Assembly (NCBI GenBank): GCA_965262605.1
Contig: CBDHFN010000002.1
Span: forward strand, 310,001 to 374,000
DNA length: 64,000 nucleotides
Reading direction: 5' to 3'
Source of the DNA: CBDHFN01 sp965262605
Lineage (GTDB): Bacteria; Pseudomonadota; Alphaproteobacteria; JASGCL01
Shown here: one piece after another, positions 33,815 through 42,671 of the stretch
Position numbering within the stretch: the stretch's first letter is position 1
Layout of the letters: the number at the start of each line of letters is the position of its first letter
The notes under the pieces: model-generated
The model's database searches: none
The model's input: the letters and a program-made list of their open reading frames with translations, nothing else
Told to the model about the DNA's origin: nothing
Translations under genes and position numbers: made by a program

Positions 33815-34599
33815 TATTCGTTAATGCGCAATATAAATCTGTCCCAACGGATAAATTCCCAAAATTTCCATGATTCAAAATCAGTGTTCCAAGAAAATAA
33901 CACAATATAGGCTCTGCCAACTAAATTTTCAATGGGAATATAGCCAACTTCGCTAAGCACGCGGCTGTCCGTGGAATTATCGCGATTATCACCCATGGCA
34001 AAAATATATCCCGCGGGCACTTCATAAACATTAGTATTATCCAAATATCCTTTATCGCCCATCATTTCAACAATATGAACTTTTCTATCACCAATTTGCT
34101 CATCGTAATCGGGGGCGGTGCGATTTATGTAATTATTCGGACTAATTATATATTCCCCGCGTGGTATTTTGGTTGTCGGTTCGCCGTTAATATGCAAATG
34201 CCCTTTTATCATTTGGATTTTATCACCGGGCAAGCCAATGGCGCGTTTAATGTAATCTACCGAAGGTTGATAAGGATTGCGAAACACAATGACTTCACCG
34301 CGCTTGGGTAAAGATTCCCAAATTCGCCCCGTAATATTAAACATGGCAAATGGGAAAGAATATTTACTATAACCATAAGCATTTTTATTAACAATCACAT
34401 AATCGCCAACCAATAAATTCGGCACCATGGACGAAGAAGGAATATAAAAAGGTTCCATAACCAAGGAACGAATCGTAAAAACGATTAAAATAACTTCAAT
34501 AAAAAATCTTATCCAATACCATAACTCCCCCAAAAAACCTTTTGATTTTGGGGATTTTCCAGTCGTTGCATTTTTTGAAGAATTTTTTGTTTTAGCCAT
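33814..34599 (-). CDS. lepB: Signal peptidase I
   Basis: LepB removes signal peptides from exported proteins at the outer face of the inner membrane. The 261-residue product has a basic N-terminus and one membrane helix (about 27-45). Box B is PSSSMVPNLLVGDY with the catalytic Ser near 57. Box D is DYIKRAIGLPGD with the general-base Lys near 118, and box E is MGDNRDNSTDSR. Length and motifs are normal. It lies directly downstream of rnpB on the same strand and shares one base with the RmlD-like gene. Confidence 0.95.
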   Translation of the reverse strand: MAKTKNSSKNATTGKSPKSKGFLGELWYWIRFFIEVILIVFTIRSLVMEPFYIPSSSMVPNLLVGDYVIVNKNAYGYSKYSFPFAMFNITGRIWESLPKRGEVIVFRNPYQPSVDYIKRAIGLPGDKIQMIKGHLHINGEPTTKIPRGEYIISPNNYINRTAPDYDEQIGDRKVHIVEMMGDKGYLDNTNVYEVPAGYIFAMGDNRDNSTDSRVLSEVGYIPIENLVGRAYIVLFSWNTDFESWKFWEFIRWDRFILRINE

Positions 34600-34663
34600 G
34601 ATTTCTTTTTACATGAATTATAATTAAAGTAAACATATTTTTATTTGCTAATTTTAAGTTTAA

Positions 34664-35018
34664 ATGCTCATGGCTTATAAGCCGGGTTCTGTTATTGCAG
34701 ATGGTTATTCATCTGATGATAATATTTACATATTACCTATTGCGACCTACCCGATGATTCGTAAGTTGAGGCGACAAAATCATCCTATTTGGTCTTGCTG
34801 CGAATGGGGTTTACCTATGCCAAACAAGTTGCCTTGTTTGCGGTGCGCTCTTACCGCACCTTTTCACCCTTACCATAATTTGCAAAATGGCGGTTATTTT
34901 CTGTGGCACTTTCCCTTAATTGCGTAAAGCAACTCGCTGGTCGTTAACCAGCATCCTACCTCAATGCAGCCCGGACTTTCCTCTGGCATAAAGCCAGCAA
35001 CCATCAAGCCATGAGCAC
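34664..35018 (-). ncRNA. rnpB: RNase P RNA (bacterial type A)
   Basis: RNase P RNA is the catalytic RNA that trims tRNA 5' ends. On the minus strand helix P1 forms between AAGCCATGAGC-complement ends at 35006-35016 and 34666-34676. The conserved core follows in order: GAGGAAAGTCCGGGCT, the AGTGCCACAGAAAA segment, GGTGCGGTAAGAGCGCACC, GTAAACCCC, GCAAGACCAAATAGG, and GTAGGTCGC near the 3' end. The length of about 355 bases suits type A. An antisense open frame in this region is a by-product. Ends are estimated from P1. Confidence 0.92.
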
Positions 35019-35021
35019 CCT

Positions 35022-35050
35022 AACCTAACTTAATAATTCAATAATGTCAA
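35022..35050 (-). promoter_or_regulatory. Promoter of rnpB, inside the end of the amidase gene
   Basis: Perfect TTGACA (35050-35045), 17 bases, TAGGTT (35027-35022) on the minus strand. It ends a few bases before the predicted 5' end of the RNA. It lies over the last codons of the upstream amidase gene. Confidence 0.7.
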
Positions 35051-35699
35051 GCATTCCCATCATTAATTGTTCGGTTTCCGCGTTTGTTTCACCACTTATA
35101 TGATGCGGGGTATATCTTGTTTGAAATGCGATAATTCGGTCTTTTATGGGAATGGCGGGGTTATAGCCAATTTGCGTCAAGGCATTTTCCACATTACATA
35201 TCCCCATGGATTTTTGGGGCCAGACGGTAAGCCCATGTCTTGCCATAAAACGCCAATCAAATTTTGGACCCGGGTCTAATTTACGACCGGGCGCGACATC
35301 TTGGTGTCCCACTAAATTTAATGGATTAAAATAACAATATGATTTAACTTCCAACAATAATTCAACCAAGCTGTCAATTTGGGCGCGGGGAAATTCTTCC
35401 ATACCATGCGAATGCCCCTTATTTTGTAATTCAATGCCAATAGAATTGCGGTTAATATTTTCAACCCCGCGCCAGTATGAACGCCCCGCGTGCCAAGCAT
35501 TTAATTCCATCGGCACCATGCAATAAACTATCCCTTCGTAATCAATTAAGAAATGCGCGGATACTTTGGAATTTGGGTCGCATAGGTGATTTAAGGAATC
35601 CTCCGCCGTGGGCATATCCGTATAATGAATCACCACAGTATCAATTTCTTTGCCATTTCGTGAATCGCAATTTGGGGATAAATATTGAATTTTTTTCAT
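35025..35699 (-). CDS. N-acetylmuramoyl-L-alanine amidase (Amidase_2, AmpD/AmiD-like)
   Basis: The enzyme cleaves the bond between muramic acid and L-alanine in peptidoglycan or its recycled fragments. The 224-residue product has the zinc ligands His25 (VVIHYT), His132 (LVGHQDVAPGR) and Asp142 (LDPGPKFDW). AWHAGRSYWRG and the NINRNSIGIELQN core are also present. It has no signal peptide, so it is cytoplasmic and more like recycling AmpD than AmiD. The C-terminal 60 residues resemble a peptidoglycan-binding helical domain. The last codons overlap the rnpB promoter. Confidence 0.9.
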   Translation of the reverse strand: MKKIQYLSPNCDSRNGKEIDTVVIHYTDMPTAEDSLNHLCDPNSKVSAHFLIDYEGIVYCMVPMELNAWHAGRSYWRGVENINRNSIGIELQNKGHSHGMEEFPRAQIDSLVELLLEVKSYCYFNPLNLVGHQDVAPGRKLDPGPKFDWRFMARHGLTVWPQKSMGICNVENALTQIGYNPAIPIKDRIIAFQTRYTPHHISGETNAETEQLMMGMLDIIELLS

Positions 35700-35707
35700 A
35701 TCTTTTA

Positions 35708-35736
35708 ATAATACATGAATTGTAAATTAAAAGCAA
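35708..35736 (-). promoter_or_regulatory. Promoter of the amidase gene, nearly leaderless
   Basis: TTGCTT (35736-35731)-N17-TATTAT (35713-35708), then eight bases to the ATG at 35699. The predicted mRNA would have only one or two bases before the start codon. Confidence 0.5.
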
Positions 35737-35934
35737 TATATTTTTTTACCATGACATTCCCCATTTTTTTATTATACCATGATTCCCCAATATTATTAAA
35801 AATTATCATTGCTAACGGAATATAATTTTTTAAGTTTAAGTGGGATTTTTTCTCTGTTCTAGCTCTGACATCAGGGCATAAAATTACCTTTTGGGTGTTT
35901 TGACTATAATTTGCAAAAATCAGCACAATAATAA

Positions 35935-36450
35935 TTAATTATCCGCATCTTGATTAGTGTTTTTTGCGGGCATGCACGATTGCCATTTATCTGCCCAAAA
36001 GCCTAGTTTTTGGTTTTTTGCGGCTTTTTCGGCATTTAAATATTCTTTGTAATTATCGGGTTTTAAAAAAATTCTATACCCAAAACCCCAACCATTTTTT
36101 ATCATATTAAGGGCTAAATTACCATGGGCATTACGGCAAATGCCAATTTTTCGTTCGTATTTATCCGTGTCAATAATTTGGCATTCAACCAAATTATTAT
36201 CGCTTGCCAAAATATCATCCATGGCACTTCGTGACCAATAGCCCATTTGGGTGGCGATTTCAGGCGCATCAAGCCCATATAGGCGAATTTTTTCTGATTT
36301 TTTACTATCGGTTTTTGCATCCATTAAAACCAAAGTATCGCCATCTATGGCAATGGCGCGCCCCTTTTTTATCGTATCATTCGGATTTTGCGCCCATAAT
36401 TGCGGGGCAATGAAAAAATATACCACGGCTAAAATAAGCGATTTAACCAT
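35935..36450 (-). CDS. Secreted thermonuclease (Staphylococcal-nuclease family)
   Basis: The 171-residue product has a signal peptide, probably cut after LWA near residue 20. The SNase fold follows: AIDGDTLVL with the calcium ligands (Asp36, Asp38, Thr39), RLYGLDAPE with Arg56 and Glu64, and DKYERKIG with Arg100. These match the catalytic Arg-Glu-Arg set, so the enzyme should be an active calcium-dependent nuclease in the periplasm or outside. It lies nine bases after the ferredoxin-NADP reductase gene on the same strand. The next 234 bases hold no gene, only a short near-direct repeat around GGGGAAT and CATGGTA (about 35741-35800). Confidence 0.9.
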   Translation of the reverse strand: MVKSLILAVVYFFIAPQLWAQNPNDTIKKGRAIAIDGDTLVLMDAKTDSKKSEKIRLYGLDAPEIATQMGYWSRSAMDDILASDNNLVECQIIDTDKYERKIGICRNAHGNLALNMIKNGWGFGYRIFLKPDNYKEYLNAEKAAKNQKLGFWADKWQSCMPAKNTNQDADN

Positions 36451-36459
36451 CTTATTCGG

Positions 36460-37464
36460 TTAATCTTTGGGCAAGCCAAGGGTGGTTGAATGTTCAAAAT
36501 GCGCGGATTCACCACGGCAAATTGCATATACAGCGTGCGAAGCAACCGCGCAATCACTGAACCCTTGAAGGATTAATTTAAGTTTACCTTCGTATATTGC
36601 GCAATCACCAACCGCAAAAATTCCTTTTCGTTTTGTCATCATTGTGCCATGATGCACGGGAATTAAGCCCCGCGCTGTGCAATCTAAACCCCATTCTTTA
36701 ATCGCGCCCATGGAATTAATTAAGCCATAAAGCGCGATAAAATCATCGCATTCAATATTTTTTGTGGCATTTTCCATATCTTTAAGCGTTAAAGCGTTTA
36801 AATAACCATCTTGGGCGATTAAGCCACTGACTTGGTAAGGGGTATGCAGTTGAATTTTACCTTGCGCCACTAATTCTTGCATTTTAGCCACTGAATCGGG
36901 TGCGGCGCGAAATTCGGCGCGCCGATGCACAATAGCAACTGATTGCGCAATCGGTTGCAAGGCAATCGCCCAATCAAGCGCAGAATCACCCCCGCCCCCA
37001 ATAACCACGCGTTTTTTGGCGAATCTTTTCGTTTCGCGCACAAAATAATGCACAGATTTACCTTCAAATTCATCAATATTTGCCAAGGGTGGTTTATTAT
37101 AACCAAATGCCCCCGAACCTGCGGCTATCATAATAGTTTTGGCTTGAATTTTGGTATTATCGCTTAGCGTTAAGGCAAAGCCATCGGCATTTTCATCACA
37201 CGCAACTACCCGCACGCCCAAAATAAATTCTGGCTTAAATGGTTGTATTTGTTGTTCAAGATTCCCAATTAAATCTTGCGCCAAGATATTGGGGCAACCC
37301 GGTATATCATAAATCGGTTTTTGCGGATATAACGCCGATAATTGCCCGCCAATATGCGGTAAAATATCAACAACAACCGAAGATAATCTTAATAAACCGC
37401 ATTGGAATACGCTAAATAATCCAACAGGTCCTGCGCCTATTATTACTACATCTTTATTAATCAA
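36460..37464 (-). CDS. Ferredoxin/flavodoxin-NADP+ reductase, thioredoxin-reductase type
   Basis: The 334-residue product has an FAD site VVIIGAGPVGLFSVFQ, an NADP site VVIGGGGDSALDWA with VHRRAEFRA, and AVGDCAIYEGKLKLI near the end. It lacks the CxxC redox pair of thioredoxin reductases, which fits the FNR type (YumC-like) that exchanges electrons between NADPH and ferredoxin. The start is TTG at 37464, overlapping the stop of the giant adhesin gene by three bases, with GAGG about ten bases before it. It is in line with the adhesin gene but functionally unrelated. Confidence 0.9.
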   Translation of the reverse strand: MINKDVVIIGAGPVGLFSVFQCGLLRLSSVVVDILPHIGGQLSALYPQKPIYDIPGCPNILAQDLIGNLEQQIQPFKPEFILGVRVVACDENADGFALTLSDNTKIQAKTIMIAAGSGAFGYNKPPLANIDEFEGKSVHYFVRETKRFAKKRVVIGGGGDSALDWAIALQPIAQSVAIVHRRAEFRAAPDSVAKMQELVAQGKIQLHTPYQVSGLIAQDGYLNALTLKDMENATKNIECDDFIALYGLINSMGAIKEWGLDCTARGLIPVHHGTMMTKRKGIFAVGDCAIYEGKLKLILQGFSDCAVASHAVYAICRGESAHFEHSTTLGLPKD

Positions 37465-40400
37465 TGGTGGGTATCCTCATGTTTATATATCATCAAATCA
37501 TCATCGGTTTCGTGATGAATAATAATTTCATCTTGTTTTGCTTTGGGTTTTGATGAATTATTTGTTTCGTCTTTTAATACTTCAACATGTTTACCCAAAA
37601 TATCGTCTAATGTCAAGGACTTATCGCCCGCCAATTGCACGCCGACATTGCGCAACATAATTTTATCGGTTGAATTATTAAATGAAATATGCGCATCTTC
37701 GCCCACGATTTCTACTTTCAAATCCGCCCAATCATAGCCGTTTAATTGAATTTTTTCGCCGTCATGTTGCATTAAATCAATGGAATTTTCGCCATCGCCG
37801 CGGTTAAATACCATAACGGAATCGTCATGTTCTAAATCGCGAAGCGTGAATTTATTCGCCATTTGGCTATAATTATCGCTAATCAAGCCCGTAATGGGGT
37901 CAAGATTACCATAATTTGCTTCATAATCATGTCTGTCGCGCAATTTACTTTCAATTTCCACGATATATTCATCGTGCAACATGGAATTTTTCGTTAAAGG
38001 CAAATCAAAATATCCCGTAAATTCTAAGGAATAATCGCCCTGTTCTTCCCAAATGGGTGTTGATGAATTTTTATCTAAATCCATATCGCGATAATGGTCA
38101 TAAATGGGTTCGTTATTCGCATTTATCGCCGATACTTGATAATCGGGCGGGGTAAATTCTTCGCCATTTGCTTGCCAATACCCCTCATTATGGGTTAAAT
38201 CTTGGTGATTAACCACACCCGCAAGGACTTGGCTATATTTTTGGGGCGCAATAAATAAACCATTTTCGGTAATTGCGCCTATGTCGCTATTTTGCGCTTG
38301 GGCATGCCATTGTTGATAAATATCGCGCAAATTATCGCCTGTTTTTGCTTGATAATTAAGGTTTTCGCCATCAATATCGGCAATAAAATAATCGCCAGCG
38401 CGTATTTTATTAAAAATCGGCAATTGCGCGTAAAATTCTTGAGCTTGGGCATCATAATTTGTCGGCATTTGATTTAATTTCGTGGTGATATTTTCCAATA
38501 AAAATTCTGGTTCGTCCTTGCCATTGATGGGTTTTATTGCTAAATCGCTCAATTGGTTTTCGCTAAGCATTGCTTCGCCATCGGCATTGACTTGAATTGC
38601 ATGAATTTTACCCTTTTCGTCCATAAAGCTAATATCAAATAATTCAGGCGATTTTAATTTCAAGCGAATTAAGTTAATATTATTGGGCTTTAATTCGGGT
38701 AATGCGCTTTCATCAGCCACGGGCAAAATCATGCCGTCTAGTTTTTGCGGAATTATCACTAAATCTGTGCGCACTACTGGCGAATAAGCAAGTCCCGCAT
38801 CTAAAATTGTCGCGGTGCTGCCATCGGTTTTAGTATATTGTGCGCTGCCATAAATTACCGAACCATCTTGCAGATTTTTTTGCACATTATCCGATTGCAC
38901 CGAAATTTCGTTAATATTCCAATCGCTAAGGCTTTTCACTTCGCCATCTTGCACAATACCATCGCCGTTTAAGTCTTGGAATATTTTTAATTGATTAAAT
39001 TTATCGTCAAGTTTATTAATTTTACCATCATGGTTTGAATCATATAATGCGGCTAAAGCTTGCAAATCTGTATCAGATTCTTGGGTATTTTGCGCGATTA
39101 ATATTTCATTGGCGCCCGCAATTTTACCATCACCATTAATATCGGCGACTAATAAACCATCATTTTTTTCAACCCAAGCAATTTTATCGGCAACCCCATC
39201 GCCATTAACATCAACACGGGCTTCGGAATTATTTAAGGCAATCATGGAAACTGCACCATCGCCGTCAAGGTCAATAAGGATTGGCGGTGCAACCAAAGGC
39301 ACAGCGGGTCCAGCAAATGAAAAAACAACATCCAAAAGCGTTGATGCTAAATTTAAGGGATTTTCTTCGTAAGCCAAAGCCGTCAAATTAATGGTGACTT
39401 GCGATGGGTTTTTATAGGTAATTTGCAAGGATTCAAAAATATTTGCGTTAATTTTAATGAAATTTGAGCCCAAAGCGGGCGCAAGCGTGTTGCCTTGCTT
39501 ATCCACAACCACAAGATTTTCTAAATCACTGGCGCGTAAAACCACGCTGTCGGGAATTTCTTGGTTATTAATCGTGCTGATATTTAAGCCCAAATTTACA
39601 AAAGCATTGGCAGAAATACCCGTGCTTCGGGTTGTGCCTGTGAAAAATGGTAAATCACTAACCGCATTAACATGCACGGACATAGTTCGGACAATTTCGG
39701 TCGTGGTGATATTGGCATTATTGGGACGAAGTTCCGAGCTTCGTGCGGTAATTTCAAATTCAAAATCACCATTACCATTCGCTTCGGGTGTTAAAAATAG
39801 CCCTGCGTTAATTTGCGCTTGGGTAAATGTCCAATTTCTGCCGGATATGCCATTAATATTATGAATTTCAGCGCCAAAATAATTAATAAATACTAATAAA
39901 GACTCGCTTGTATCGGTTAATGAAATTGCCAATGAAAAGCGCACAGCAACATCTTCGTTAGTTCTTGCATTATCTAATTTGCTAAAAGTTGCCGTATCAG
40001 AAACAGGCGCAATCCCAAATTTCACCAATTGGCTAATTGAGGCAAAACCCGTCGTGGCGTTAGATTTCAATGTTAAAACTAAATTAATAGATTCAATGTC
40101 TAAATTTTTCGGTGGCGTAATTTTAAGTCCGTTAATATTTTGTTTTTCAATTAGCCATTGGGTTGGAATTGGGTCACCAAAAGCATCTATCGCATTTTGT
40201 CCGATATTTAATGTCGTGCCCGTTGGTAAATTATCAATGACTAAGGATAAGGATTCGTTGGAATCATAGAGGTTGGCACTTACCTCCCAATCATAAACCT
40301 CATCTTCTTGCATGGTGAAACCAGCAACTTGAATCACCGGCGTATCGGCAACACCCAATGTTATAATCGGTAAGGTTGTTAAGAAATATGTTGTATCGCC

Positions 40401-42671
40401 TCCAAAAGCCTCTTTGGCAATGGTGCTTACGGTTAAATTAAAACTGCCGCTGTAATTTTCATTGGTCAAGATTTTCACGGTGCGGATATCCGCCGCGTTT
40501 ATTGTCCATCGCCCATCATCAAAATTAGAAAAACCTTGGGAAAAGCTTACCCCTTGGGGATAGCCATCAAATACGGCAAAAATTGATTCCGTGCTGGCGC
40601 GTCCGCCAATTCTGAAGGCTAACAAGCGCGTTTGCCCTTCTTGGAAGCCAATGGTTATAGGATTGCCCGTAAATGTTGGCGTATCAGCCACGCCACGAAT
40701 TTCTAAACTTAAGCCTTGCACTAAAACCGCGCTTGAAGATGGGTTAGTTTTTTCGGTGGTGATTAACGAAGCTTGAACAAAAAATTGTCCCGCAATATTT
40801 TTATCAGGCTGAAACACTAAATGATTAATTTCACTTTGCGCAAAAGTCCATAACGAACCCACCCTTGTGCCTAATTTTGCCGAATCATCGTTAGCGTCCC
40901 AAAATACGCCAGAGGGTAAATTGCTTAAAACCACTTTTGCCGATTCTGAACCATCATCATCGGCAAACACAAAATCCAAATTAAAATTAAGTTTTTGTTC
41001 TTCGTCAACTTGGTAAGCATTAAGGAAAACTAACGAACCTTGGTCGGCTTGGGGTTTCAAATTTATATACATATTTTTTGAAATTATCGCTTGTGCGTCA
41101 TTGCTAAATTCAGTCGTAATCGCCGTAACGACTAAGGTTTGCGTGCCGCCTAAATTACGCGTGGGTATAAATCGCAAACCCACTAAATCTGCGGCTTCTA
41201 ATAAAATATTGCCCTGTCCATCATCTACACCCACGGCTTGATTGGCATTATTGACTAATTTACCATTCACGCCAGATATAAAAAATTGCAATAATTCGGA
41301 ATCATCAGTATCGGGCATTGAAAATTTTATCGGGATATTAACATTAAAATCTTCAAAAGTTGAAAATGCAGAAACAATTAATTGCACAGTTTGGGCAACG
41401 GCATCAATTGTGATAGTTACCTTTTGTTTAAGATTAACAATGGAATTTGGGTTATTGGATTCGGTTACGATGGCGGACACTGTTAATGTGACATTTTCAT
41501 GCCGATGGGCTTGTGGTGTGAAAATTAAACCACTTAATTGCTCAGTATTTAATACCCAGCGATTATTCACCGCATCAAATGCCCCTTTGGATAACGAACC
41601 AGTCGGGCTGTTAATATCAAACGAGATAAAAATTAAGATAGATTCCGTTGCCTTGCCATTATTCAAGTAATAATCAACCGATGAGATAAAAATTCCCAAA
41701 TCAACCGATTGGTCTTCTTGAATAAATTGGTCTGGGGCAATAAAAATCGGCGTATCTGAAATGCCAAAAACTGATAATTTATGATTAAATAGCCGCGTTT
41801 GTTGCGCTCCTGCAATCTCGTTTGCGAAAGTTGTAATGGTTAAATCCATAAAACCATCAAAAAAACTATTGGTTTGCACCTGTAATGTATTTAATAAATT
41901 TGCTGAAATTTCCCATTTTCTTAGCCCGCCAGAAATTGTTGTGAATTGCGCGCCGACGATGGATAAATTATTATTCATACCCGTAATAATTACTTTGGTA
42001 AAAGTTTCCGAACCATCAATATCGGTTAAAGAAATACCCAAAGTCAAGCTCGCCGTTGAATTTTCAAATAAAACATATTCTTGTTCAATCAGCGAAGGTC
42101 CATCAAACACCGAACGCACCGTGAAATTTTGCAAGGCACTAATTCTTGCTTGCGAACCACCTTCGGTGGCTAACCCCGTGAATAATAAGCTAATATTGCC
42201 ACTTACATCGCGTGGCGGGTAATAATTAAACACGCCATTATATTTGGGGCGGAAAAATTCAATGGTCCAATTAATGCCATTGGCTAAAATTGCCGAAGTC
42301 GCAGTATATGAACCTATTGCCTCAGGGAATGATAAATCCGAACCAAGCGGCGTGGTTGTGAACAAGGTAATATTTGTGGAATTATAATCTTGCTGATTGG
42401 CAACCGCGAAATTAATCCCAATCGCCACCGCGGTATCTTCATCGCCCGTTTGTTTGAAAACTTCTAAAATCGGTGCTTGGGCATTGGCGATAATATCAAA
42501 ATCAAAACTTGTAATTTGTGATGCTCTTGTCAAGCCTCTATCTATACTAATCGCGGTGATTAAAACTTGGCTTTGGCGCAACGGCGTCAGCGAATCAACG
42601 ATTATTTGGGCATTAACTAATTGGCTAAATTCCACAGTGGGTCTGGGCGCACCACTAAAATTATAATGCAT
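37461..42671 (-). CDS. C-terminal part (1736 residues) of a frameshifted giant RTX-type adhesin
   Basis: It begins in the middle of a repeat and has no ribosome site, so it is best read as the continuation of the gene at 42661-53718. About nine further repeats of 95-125 residues run to about residue 1120. They are marked by V-x-D-T-P-like linkers and E-D/DGSE acidic motifs. Residues about 1125-1270 hold several DxDGDG/DxNGDG calcium loops, such as ILIDLDGDG and VDVNGDGVADK, the layout at the end of many RTX toxins. The last 450 residues are acidic and mixed, with LDDILGKHVEV near the end and a His-rich tail. A type I secretion signal is likely but not recognisable. Confidence 0.8.
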   Translation of the reverse strand: MHYNFSGAPRPTVEFSQLVNAQIIVDSLTPLRQSQVLITAISIDRGLTRASQITSFDFDIIANAQAPILEVFKQTGDEDTAVAIGINFAVANQQDYNSTNITLFTTTPLGSDLSFPEAIGSYTATSAILANGINWTIEFFRPKYNGVFNYYPPRDVSGNISLLFTGLATEGGSQARISALQNFTVRSVFDGPSLIEQEYVLFENSTASLTLGISLTDIDGSETFTKVIITGMNNNLSIVGAQFTTISGGLRKWEISANLLNTLQVQTNSFFDGFMDLTITTFANEIAGAQQTRLFNHKLSVFGISDTPIFIAPDQFIQEDQSVDLGIFISSVDYYLNNGKATESILIFISFDINSPTGSLSKGAFDAVNNRWVLNTEQLSGLIFTPQAHRHENVTLTVSAIVTESNNPNSIVNLKQKVTITIDAVAQTVQLIVSAFSTFEDFNVNIPIKFSMPDTDDSELLQFFISGVNGKLVNNANQAVGVDDGQGNILLEAADLVGLRFIPTRNLGGTQTLVVTAITTEFSNDAQAIISKNMYINLKPQADQGSLVFLNAYQVDEEQKLNFNLDFVFADDDGSESAKVVLSNLPSGVFWDANDDSAKLGTRVGSLWTFAQSEINHLVFQPDKNIAGQFFVQASLITTEKTNPSSSAVLVQGLSLEIRGVADTPTFTGNPITIGFQEGQTRLLAFRIGGRASTESIFAVFDGYPQGVSFSQGFSNFDDGRWTINAADIRTVKILTNENYSGSFNLTVSTIAKEAFGGDTTYFLTTLPIITLGVADTPVIQVAGFTMQEDEVYDWEVSANLYDSNESLSLVIDNLPTGTTLNIGQNAIDAFGDPIPTQWLIEKQNINGLKITPPKNLDIESINLVLTLKSNATTGFASISQLVKFGIAPVSDTATFSKLDNARTNEDVAVRFSLAISLTDTSESLLVFINYFGAEIHNINGISGRNWTFTQAQINAGLFLTPEANGNGDFEFEITARSSELRPNNANITTTEIVRTMSVHVNAVSDLPFFTGTTRSTGISANAFVNLGLNISTINNQEIPDSVVLRASDLENLVVVDKQGNTLAPALGSNFIKINANIFESLQITYKNPSQVTINLTALAYEENPLNLASTLLDVVFSFAGPAVPLVAPPILIDLDGDGAVSMIALNNSEARVDVNGDGVADKIAWVEKNDGLLVADINGDGKIAGANEILIAQNTQESDTDLQALAALYDSNHDGKINKLDDKFNQLKIFQDLNGDGIVQDGEVKSLSDWNINEISVQSDNVQKNLQDGSVIYGSAQYTKTDGSTATILDAGLAYSPVVRTDLVIIPQKLDGMILPVADESALPELKPNNINLIRLKLKSPELFDISFMDEKGKIHAIQVNADGEAMLSENQLSDLAIKPINGKDEPEFLLENITTKLNQMPTNYDAQAQEFYAQLPIFNKIRAGDYFIADIDGENLNYQAKTGDNLRDIYQQWHAQAQNSDIGAITENGLFIAPQKYSQVLAGVVNHQDLTHNEGYWQANGEEFTPPDYQVSAINANNEPIYDHYRDMDLDKNSSTPIWEEQGDYSLEFTGYFDLPLTKNSMLHDEYIVEIESKLRDRHDYEANYGNLDPITGLISDNYSQMANKFTLRDLEHDDSVMVFNRGDGENSIDLMQHDGEKIQLNGYDWADLKVEIVGEDAHISFNNSTDKIMLRNVGVQLAGDKSLTLDDILGKHVEVLKDETNNSSKPKAKQDEIIIHHETDDDLMIYKHEDTHH

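Noticed and set aside
34664..34927. An 87-codon plus-strand open frame
   Set aside because: It is antisense to RNase P RNA, whose conserved core is unmistakable on the minus strand.
35705..35926. 73-codon minus-strand frame between the thermonuclease and amidase genes
   Set aside because: No ribosome site, no recognisable sequence, and it overlaps the amidase promoter; the gap is treated as non-coding.
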